Source: Anthoceros angustus
Taxonomy: Eukaryota > Streptophyta > Anthocerotopsida > Anthocerotales > Anthocerotaceae
Assembly: GCA_010909165.1 (NCBI GenBank)
Contig: VJWM01000357.1
Location: 1-41,346 of the forward strand
DNA length: 41,346 nucleotides
Direction: 5' to 3'
Each line of letters starts with the position of its first letter. Within the stretch, counting starts at the first letter, position 1. Below the pieces are notes generated by a model. It searched no databases and was not told where the DNA came from. It saw only the letters and a program-made list of their open reading frames with translations. This document shows positions 33,131-41,346 of the stretch, piece after piece. A program made the translations under genes and the position numbers.

Positions 33131-35030
33131 TCCGGGATGCTAAGACGGCAATGTCCTCGACACTTGTCCATTGTGCCATGTTATTTTACTAACCGGGGAG
33201 CGAAGGAACCGGGGAGCGAAGGAGGAAAATGGTCCGATTTTTGGCGCCCCACCACCAGACCGCCAGTTGTTAATTTTATGGGTCGACATCAAGCATCTCG
33301 CTTTCATCAAGTACTTCAAACACGGAAACCGTGCGAGCATGGCTCATGGGTGATGCCGATGGCGCCTAGTGGGTGCATTCAAGCCACAAACAAGTTGGCT
33401 CGGAGGTAGGCATCTACACGCAATAATCCGCCAATAGATGCACGCGGGCTCGTGAATAGCCATTTGCGCACTGAGTCACATGGGTGGGTGAAATCAACCA
33501 TGTAGACTGGGTCCAAGCTAGATGTTTAGGGTTTGGTCTCACGGGCGCGCATGGTTGCCGCAGTGCCATGTGAAGACATCGTTGTGTGAAAGGTCGCTCA
33601 AGATCGGGCTTGGTGACTCTAGCCGCGCACGCATTTTTTCGGCCCCTCAAAGAGGTATGGCCTTCACGAAGCCGAGGCGAGCATGGGCCGAGGCAGAGCG
33701 AGTGTGCAGAACTGAGTGGCGAGCAAGTCCTGGAAGGATGATGCAGTGTGATAAGTGGGGCTATCAAGAAAGCGGGGAGAGAGGGGGATGCGGTTGGACG
33801 GGCGAGGATCAAGCAAGGCTTGGGGATGTTGACCGCCTCTCACGGACCTCAACACAACGAGTCAAGAAGTGGAGAGCAGCAGCTGGGCCTTGAGCGAATC
33901 GGGAGCGTGGAATGCTCACTTCGTGTGAAAGAGGGTGGCTCGAAATTGGTCAACATTTCTTGCATCTCACTTCTAGATACACCTCTGCGAGCAAACAAGA
34001 CATCTTGGCGCTCTTTGGCCGGCTGCCACTGTTGAAAGAGTATCGGGCTGAGACTGCAAAGACCGCAAGGATAGCGAGGTGGCGCAATGATCATGCGAAC
34101 TTGAAGGTTGCATGCTCAAGTTTGAAGTGCAATTTGGAGACCATTTGCCGGAACACGCTCTTCAACATGATTCGTCTAAAGATATCAAAGGAGCCACCTT
34201 GTTTTCCTCGTCTCGCCAAATAGAGTCAGGAGGCATCAGACGAGCCTTGGGTTCTCCAAGGAGATGCATGGTGAAATATCTCGGTGTGGTGTGTAGGAAG
34301 ACACGGAGGACATGCAGCAGTGGTATGTGAAAGACGAATTGTTCGTTTTGGGAACTCGCCCGACCATCATCAAACACCAAGGACACAAAGTTCGAATCGC
34401 CCAAAGTGTTCATCACACATATCACTCATTTCGATATGTCTCAGTTTGTCTGTGATATGTCCGATTCTATTGATTTGCTATCAATCACTTTTCCCCTTGC
34501 AAGGCCGTGTTAAGGTAATCGATGTTCAAAGATGTTGTTCCACAATGCTCTTGGGGTGCATGTTGGGCATGATTTGCGTTAATGCATCTCAAGTTTTGGT
34601 TCCTCCCTCCTGTCACCGCCATTCAAGACTTTTTGTCGCACCCTTTGGTCACCCTCGACTCGGGCCTCTTGGCATCCAGCCTCCCAAGACACAGGGTCAC
34701 GGTGGTGGACATGTGCAATGACAGTGCCCACCACGTGTGGACACTTGCTTGGTCCCGCATGGTGTCATGGTCACCTCAAATGTAACATGGTGACTACCGG
34801 CAATTTTATGTGACTCTATGGTCTTGTTGTAATCACATGGCCACGACATCGGTATATTCGACAGTGCTACTTGTCCCGATGGTCATGCACGTAGGTGGCC
34901 AGCTGCTCGTCCGGAGTGGGCTTGGGGTCATGTCCTTGGGATACGTGGTAGGGTCACTTTCCTATGACCCATCGCCCACTGGGAATATACAAGCAAGCTC
35001 GACACAAGTCGTTGTGGTGTCTGCATGAGT
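33130..35030. other. Degenerate DNA left of the transposase-like remnant
   Basis: No intact gene. Short + strand pieces such as DILALFGRLPLLKEYRAETA (near 33,999) may belong to the N-terminal part of the decayed protein that becomes readable at 35.0 kb. The link is inferred from position only. Confidence 0.3.
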
Positions 35031-36640
35031 TCTATCTCCGCTTTTGTCGAGCACGACGTCCATGTTGGGCAAAGGACATTTGAGAAGTTGAAGCCTTTTA
35101 CGTGAAGAGTTTGGTGAACGTAATCTTTGCTGTAGATATCACGAGATGGCATTTTAAAGGATGCTTTGAATGGCCGCGGGTTCGCCTGTGATTCACTCGT
35201 GGCCATTGCCTTTGTTCCTGATGGTATGTGCTATCGAGCCACCAAGCCTTCCATGTATGCCCACTCGCGCAATGCTGAGGGAGCTATGTGAGCGTTGTGT
35301 CCCCGGATGAAGCTGGCATGCCCTTGCATGCCTGCAGGGGGCTTGTGACAGATGTGGGATTCCCAAGCTTTTGTTCTGTCCATCGAGACCTCAGAGATTC
35401 AACCACAAGTTCTTGTTGTTTCCGATGTGGTTGGTCGAGACGATGGGAATGATAAGAAACGTATCAAGCTTGTGTTCATGGAAACACACCCCTCGTTTGT
35501 GTTTCACTTCAAGGTAAAGCTCAAGGAGTTTGTGCCATGATTTTGTGCAACGTGGCAAGGGATAGAGTTCGCAATTTGGAATGGTTTCCACAAGACAAAG
35601 TTGTTTCGCTCATGGACTTCTCCTAACTATGCATTTGGTGTCCGTAATGAGATACACTATGCAATCGCAAAATGATCGGTGTATCAATCTTCGTGTTGGT
35701 GTTCTACCACATAGCTCGGATGCATGATCCCCTGCATCCATCGAGAAATACTACCATTTTACATTAGTGATGATCTTGTTCATGACACGCTGTTTGTGCA
35801 ACATTGCTTGCTCAAGCACCGCAATGGATGCGGATGGTTTCGACCGGGAACATTGGTGTCGGATGCCAAGCCTTGCCAAGCTATTCGCTACCCAAGCCTC
35901 ATGGGTGTAACATGCCCGTCATACTTTGGGAGTGGCCATGGGAAGGGGAGCACGATGGTGCGGATCTTGAAGCGATCACACGGCTGGAGTCATCTCCGAA
36001 GCTAAGCGAATGCGGATGTTGTGGAGGTCCGCAACTACCCGGCAGAAGTTCATATGCCTCAGCATGGGGTGCATGTTTTTGGTTAATTGGCAAAACATGA
36101 AAACAGGAGGGCCAAGCATGGTTGTGATCCTATTCTCGGTTCCAAGACAATGCATGCCACAGTAGCATGGACCCAACGCAAGCTGATGCGGCACCGCATG
36201 CTTTTGTGTTGGCTTAGAGAGCAACCATTCAAGTGGAGGCCCACACTCGCTGATGCCTGTGAGGATCAAACCTCATGCCTGAGCATTGGTCCTCACAGAA
36301 TTCAAATGCAATCACGCGAACATTGTTGGAGGATGCGGTCCTCCTTCCCTCCCGCTAATCTCGGAAAATGACATCGCCGACGTCTTGATGTGTCGACATG
36401 GCGATGTCCTCAAGTCGGGACAACTTCCTTGTACTTGCCGACCATGAAGATGAAGGTCGAGCTTTTACCTACTCATCAAATTTAAGCACACATTGCTTCA
36501 CGATTGCCCATGGTCTAATGTCACTTACAAAGCGGGGATTCGTGGTCGTGGTCCCATTACACTGCAAGAGGACTGTCACATGCGGATATGGACAACGGAC
36601 CGCATTCTCCAGCCCATATTGTTCGGACATGCAAGTTTGA
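35030..36640 (+). pseudogene. Decayed DDE-transposase-like protein of a seed-free-plant repeat family
   Basis: Reading across frames on the + strand gives FVEHDVHVGQRTFEKLKPF (35,044) with a C-C-x-Y-H motif nearby (about 35,127). Then come VLSIETSEIQPQVLVVSDVV (35,370), THPSFVFHFKVKLKEFVP (35,484), a MDF motif (35,611), FYISDDLVHDTLFVQHCLLK (35,759), AIRYPSLMGVTCPSYFGSGH followed by GKG (35,880), and NFLVLADHEDEGRAFTY (36,420). From memory this order (MDF, then YISDD...HD...VQHC, then a W-SDG-like box, then FxGxGHGKG) matches large uncharacterised transposon-encoded proteins abundant in mosses, lycophytes and ferns, with related sequences in animals. Every long frame is interrupted, so the copy is dead. 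The family name is unknown to me. Confidence 0.55.
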
Positions 36641-39600
36641 AATGGAGGTGCAAGATGGTGATGACCTTTTGTTTGTGCTCACAAAGAGGCCTCTGTGAAA
36701 GGTGTTGTGCAAGAAAGTGTACAAGATGCTTCCGTCATGGGCCCTTGAATGTCACTTGCATACTTGTCAATGAAAGACCCAAGGATGATATGATAAATCC
36801 ACTGGCTTGAAATCCACTGTGGAGCACATGAGTCGTGCATAATTCTGTCTCCTCTGGAATCGTTCGTCTATGTCTCGATTGATAACGCTGCATATGCTTG
36901 AAACCGGCGGCTAGTGTGATGTGGAACATGACCAAACACGGCAGCCATGTCTGCATCCTGTGACCCATACATCGATACTTCCACGCGTCCCCATGAGCTA
37001 CCTACCGTGGCCATAATGTCCCAACATGTGGGTAGTGATTAATCATGGACCCACGCAGCAGCAAGTAAGGCAAGTCTTCAATGTGGCAACCTTCATATTC
37101 GATGCACACTGCGCATCATGTCATTGAACTCAATCGACATTTGTCTTCCCCTTGAGCCACGCGGCATTGTGCACCAACTTGTTCTTGTCCTTTGCGTGGC
37201 TCCGGGTTCTCCGCGCCATGGCATCCGTGGTTGAGGCCGGAGGGATGGTGGATGCCTTAGGCATCCACCCGTGCCACCGACTTGGTTGCGCTTAGACGCC
37301 GCCTGCTGGTCGAGGCACTTCCCCATTCCCGTGTATGGCGGTGAACTATTTGCAACGCGAGGTAAAAGCACTGATACCACCGGATGCGCAAGAGGGAATT
37401 GTTGCCCTATGAGGAGGGGCGAGTGCCCGCCTCCATCAGATGTGGGAGGGAGACGAGCCTCTCCCACCTCCTCCCGCAGGATTCGCGGTGCATGCAACAT
37501 GGGCGTGGTGGATTGAGGAAGGCCAAGGCAACGCCAATCCTCTCTGCAGAGGCACGACCAATGCCATTTGTGTATTTGCTTGCCATCCTCAATCCACAGT
37601 GAGGGTCAGGACAAGCTTGGGTCTTGCTAGGCATTGTCGTGGTCTAGTAGTTCACGATTGTAAATGAATAGGACATCTTGTGCTCCAAATCTAGAAGTTC
37701 ATGTTTCGATCGATGGTTAGGAATGGTGTCCGCTTTAGATTCAAGCTTCTTTGGATTCCATCCCTTGTGTGTTCAAAGCATTATGATAATGCAACCAAAC
37801 CAGATCAACTCGATGTCACATCAATCTAAGCTGCCACGATGGATCGAACTTATGAAGATAGCTTTACCAATGAGGAGGCTTAATTATTCAGTCTTAATTA
37901 ATCAGTCTGAATTAATCAATCATGCTCAATGGAAAGGATCGCTTGTCGCCAGCCCCTGCGGAGTGTTCGTGGAGCTCGCATGCCAGTTTCAACGTTGTCC
38001 AAAACGGTATTCAACTACATCGAGCAGCCACACACACCGATGTACCGCTGCCGCCTTGTGCCCTCCAAAACTCTGCACGCATATATCAAACATTTGCCTG
38101 CCGCCTTCTTCATGTTGCCCTGTTTCGTTAGATGCTCCAACCATACTGTGTAGGACCAAGCCAATACAATTGCTTCTTCTTATCATCCGCTTGTCTTTCT
38201 CGCACCTTCACCATTTCGAACTTGGTGGCAACTATCATGAGCGATACGAGTTGGCACACCACGCTCCTTAATCCATCGCTTGATATAGACCGTATGCTTT
38301 TTGGTTCTCGCCATAATATAAAGCCCTTGCAACAGATTCTCCTCGCTCCGGCCCCAACCCCATACAAGATTCGGTGTAGTCCTCTTGCAAGGGCTCCCAT
38401 GTCGACACGCACTTGAGAACATAGAACAAAACTTCTCCTTGTTATTTGGAAGTGCAAGAACCATGAAGTTATCCCCCACATCCGATGCCGCATCATGTTC
38501 TACACCGGAGGGCACGAAATCCTCCACGCCACTTTTTCCACGCCTCCCTTAGCGTGCTTTGAGAGTGGCTTCCGTTTCAATGGTCCAGCCTTCGCCCGCA
38601 CACCCATGGGATTATGCCTTGTCGACCACAGTGGCATAACCAGCTTTGGGTCTCCCTCCTCGAGCTTGGTGCACTGTCACCAACTTCTCCTTCTCAATGA
38701 CCTTGGCATGAAGCATGTGGGTGACCACGCCGATCTTAGTGGCATCCCGGTCACGGCAAAGTGCCACCGAGCACGAGAACCGACCACGTGCTCTGGCATC
38801 GGGTCATGGCAAAGTGCCATTAGTGCACAGAAGTGACCACTTCTTGTCGAGTGTCCACCGGCACACATATCCCCATGTCCACTTGGCTGCACTTGCCGCA
38901 TCCAAAGGTGCGGCATCCACATGTGGCCTAGGGGCTGCAACATCCGCTTGAATAACTCCCATCTCATGGCAGAGTGCCATGGGTACTTCGTTTTTCTCCT
39001 TCACAACTACACAATGCGCACTTTTAGGGTGTCAAATTCCACATCCGTAGGGCTTCCCTTCAAGCTCCACTCTTGCTGCACAATCAATAAGATCAAAACC
39101 CTCCGTTGAAAGGCTTAACCGGCAATGGCTCGTGCATGTTGATGCCTCACCCATTGTGCACAAACTCGTGGAAGAGCGTTCTTCAACCAGTTGTTCTCAC
39201 TTGTTGCTCCTAGAGTTGGGGCTGCCACAACACATGTTGCCACATAAGGTGCATCATCTTCAACTCATCGGTGGTGGCGGGATGCTCGCCACATAGTCAC
39301 CGCCGAGGGTTTTGCCAACAATTGTGTGACATCGCACCCGAGTTCGACATCATCCATGGACCAGCATTGTTCCCCATTGGAACGACAAGGTCGTGTGTAA
39401 AACATATTTTGCATTTCCATGGGCGACGGGTGGTGTTCGCTCATCGGAATAGGTAGCCGAGCATGTGGTGGCGTTGGTGACATGGGTATCTTCAAGTGTG
39501 TAATGGAGAGCGGGCAAGCTGCTATATGTGCCTACAATAAAGGTGCAAGCAACACTCACGAGAAGGATAAGCAGACACAAAAAAAAGGGTCCAAGGTTCA

Positions 39601-40170
39601 ATGCGACACCGGTGACTCTAGCATGTTCTTCCTGCTCACGGTGTTCTCACTTTGTCGTGGCAATGGAGTGTTTCCCCAACCCTCCGGCAAAACGTGCATC
39701 CATGCTTTCGTAGTCCCCGAGAAGTTCAATGTATTCCGTCCGCCCTCTTCTTCATCTATATGCCATGAGTCATTGGGGCATGGTACTTATAAAAGGCCAC
39801 CCTCTTGATTTAATCCATCTTGGGTGCACATCAAGGTTGCACCCCGTGAGGGGGACACGGAGGCTGTAACGCTTGGAACAAACAAGCATCGTGGAAGCAA
39901 TGCCCGCATGGCAAGAAGACACCATTACATGAGAACCACACAAACGCAACACCGTGTAACTCAGGGGCGCACTTGAGTGGCTAGGAGCCGGAATCCATCG
40001 TGGAATTGAGCCATCCATCTTCCTCATTGCATGTATGCGTTTAAGCATCGCCTCCTTGCCGATTGACATCGTTGTTCAAGCTCTTCCCTATTGGCGTGAG
40101 GGCGCTCGCGGCCTGTAATAGCATGCCTCGAACGGCTATGCCTTCGCCTGTGAACCGAAATTACCTTGTA
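36640..40170. other. Eroded repeat DNA without a recognised gene
   Basis: The longest open frame, 197 codons on the + strand at 37,678-38,271, is Ser/His/Cys-rich with no domain I can name and probably random. On the - strand 38,183-38,490 contains VGDNFMVLALPNNKEKFCSM, similar in style to the C-terminal part of the 35-kb family, and 39,830-39,920 contains FLPCGHCFHDACLFQ, RING- or zinc-ribbon-like. These suggest a second remnant in the opposite orientation. Confidence 0.4.
38740..38845 (+). repeat. Two imperfect repeats of about 54 bp
   Basis: TGGCATCCCGGTCACGGCAA (38,740) and TGGCATCGGGTCATGGCAAA (38,794) each lead into AGTGCCA, then GAACCGACCACG or GAAGTGACCACT. A weaker third match (CTCATGGCAGAGTGCCATG) lies near 38,963. 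Confidence 0.5.
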
Positions 40171-40235
40171 GGTTAGACCTCGCAGAAGGCAACAAGGCAG
40201 AGTGCTGGAAAGTCAAGAGGTGAGCAAACCTGTTC

Positions 40236-40437
40236 GTTCTTTGCTTGGTCGCCATCCAGTTGTGCACAAATAAGCTCAGCCACAGCAAGCTTCGCGTTAG
40301 TCAACTTGGAATGCTCCTCCAGTGCCTTTGCTGTGAAACGGGCTTCTTCGTCGGATAACCTTGCAAGCTCTAACATCAGTTGAGATTGGACCTTGGTCTG
40401 CACACTCATCGTCTCCCAATTTGGCAAATCCAATGCA
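40236..40437 (-). CDS. Possible internal exon of an unrecognised coiled-coil protein
   Basis: A - strand frame open from 40,448 to 40,173 encodes DALDLPNWETMSVQTKVQSQ followed by a strongly helical, charged segment (LMLELARLSDEEARFTAKAL and EEHSKLTNAKLAVAE). It is bounded by a good acceptor (TTGCTTCCAG) at about 40,438 and a CAG|GTTTGC donor near 40,236. Its amino-acid use is unlike the cysteine/histidine-rich random frames around it. I cannot identify the protein or its neighbouring exons; a frame at 41,147-41,338 on the same strand (VARDVREEAGWEAEGIVMPV) might be one. Confidence 0.4.
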
Positions 40438-40449
40438 TCTGGAAGCAAG

Positions 40450-41346
40450 GAGGGAAATTAAAACCGTGATGCACCGGATGATCACGTGACCAAGAACTCA
40501 TGGGAGGTGACCACCGGATAGTACCACGGGTCACGGGCCATGAGTGGCCGACCACCGCTTTAATGCGGTGATCGTGGTGTATGAGTGGGCACCTCACCAC
40601 CGACTTCAGATGATGGTCAGTGACCATATGCCCAAGCACACAAAATCGAAAACGGTCAAGCATTGATGAATCCACATTGTGACCATGTGAATCGTATCAA
40701 GACACACCACCAGTGCCCATATGGGATGTAACCCATGTGATACAACCAGCTTCAACGCTTAGCCCGTGACGTGCCCATAACAGGATCCAAACATTCGTGC
40801 ACACATGCAGCAAGACACGTCGATGGAAAAACAATGAAACTCATTGAAGGGTTGAATTGGAAGCCCGCCAAGAATGTGCCCGCATCACCCACAACCCACA
40901 ACACTCACAACCACCACTAAATTAGCATGGTCCCGCTGATTCCAATAAAAAAACCCGAGTCTGGAGAACTCTAAAATCAGGAGAACAAAACATCCAAGTA
41001 AGTCACACCAAGCCAGATGGAAGCATGAACAAAACTACCCAGGACGCAGCATGCCCAACCTTTCCCCACCCGACTGCAGATCAAACCCACAACGCACGAC
41101 ACATCTACCTTCCGCACGCTGAAAACATGGCAAACTGAACCATGGCTTAAAGCTGGCGGCCATGGACAAGATGATGACCTTTCTCCACGCTTGGCACCTC
41201 AAGATCATCCACAACCGGCATCACTATACCCTCCGCCTCCCATCCCGCTTCCTCCCGAACATCCCTAGCAACCTCGGGCTTGGTGTGTTGGCTTCTGGCC
41301 TGTGACCTAGTGGCCTCGGAGCCACCATGTGGCCGCACGGGGTTAG
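40450..41346. other. Window end; no gene recognised
   Basis: Several short palindromic stretches occur, such as ACCGCTTTAATGCGGT at about 40,553-40,568. A - strand open frame enters from the right edge and stops at 41,147. Confidence 0.35.

Noticed and set aside
37678-38271. 197-codon + strand open frame as a gene
   Set aside because: It is the longest frame in the right part, but its composition is irregular (Ser/His/Cys-rich, no domain) and competing frames overlap on both strands; most likely chance.
1-41346. CRISPR array, prokaryotic operon, phage or virus genes
   Set aside because: The tandem units are 1.5 kb 5S repeats, not short repeats with spacers. No bacterial or viral gene families were recognised, and the desaturase gene has a spliceosomal-type intron.

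Overview
The window looks like nuclear DNA of a land plant, most likely a seed-free one (lycophyte, fern or bryophyte). The evidence is a tandem array of plant-type 5S rRNA genes, a plant-like sphingolipid delta-4 desaturase, a broken PLS-type PPR gene, PIF/Harbinger transposon remains, and a decayed transposon-like protein family that I associate mainly with seed-free plants. The lineage assignment is inference. No bacterial-type operons, CRISPR arrays or phage genes are visible.

Region 1 (1-19,470) is a 5S rDNA array on the + strand. Twelve 5S gene copies are spaced about 1.46-1.88 kb apart. Each unit reads: 5S gene, T-run, a CTT-containing inverted-repeat (MITE-like) hairpin of about 165-195 bp, roughly 500 bp of single-copy-like spacer, a (CCAAA)n tract of about 190-510 bp, a strongly conserved AT-rich core, a GC-rich stretch, and a TATA-like motif just before the next 5S gene. 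All the long open frames here, rich in VWFGL or in NQTKP, are artefacts of the pentamer tract. Copies differ mostly by short deletions, concentrated in CG-rich patches. No copy keeps a complete 5' end; the copy at 17,892 is the best.

Region 2 (19,470-24,010) starts where the array is cut off just before a thirteenth 5S gene. It holds a PPR pseudogene (about 20,360-21,990, + strand) and the one clearly intact protein gene of the window, a two-exon sphingolipid/dihydroceramide delta-4 desaturase (22,834-23,912, - strand) with a TATA box near 24,000.

Region 3 (24,010-30,600) is transposon territory. It contains short inverted repeats, a 125-bp tandem duplication, and a decayed PIF/Harbinger element with its nuclease on the + strand (25,602-29,353) and its Myb/SANT-like partner on the - strand (about 29,870-30,475). 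The nuclease is split by a 2,417-bp element with 23-bp terminal inverted repeats (26,558-28,974). That element is flanked by a 4-bp ATTG duplication; removing it restores the nuclease's second-Asp motif. It carries a GC-rich minisatellite.

Region 4 (30,600-41,346) is mostly eroded repeat DNA. At 35.0-36.6 kb fragments of a DDE-transposase-like family can be read across shifting frames. A possible exon of an unrecognised coiled-coil protein lies at about 40.2-40.4 kb on the - strand. I found no other intact gene there.
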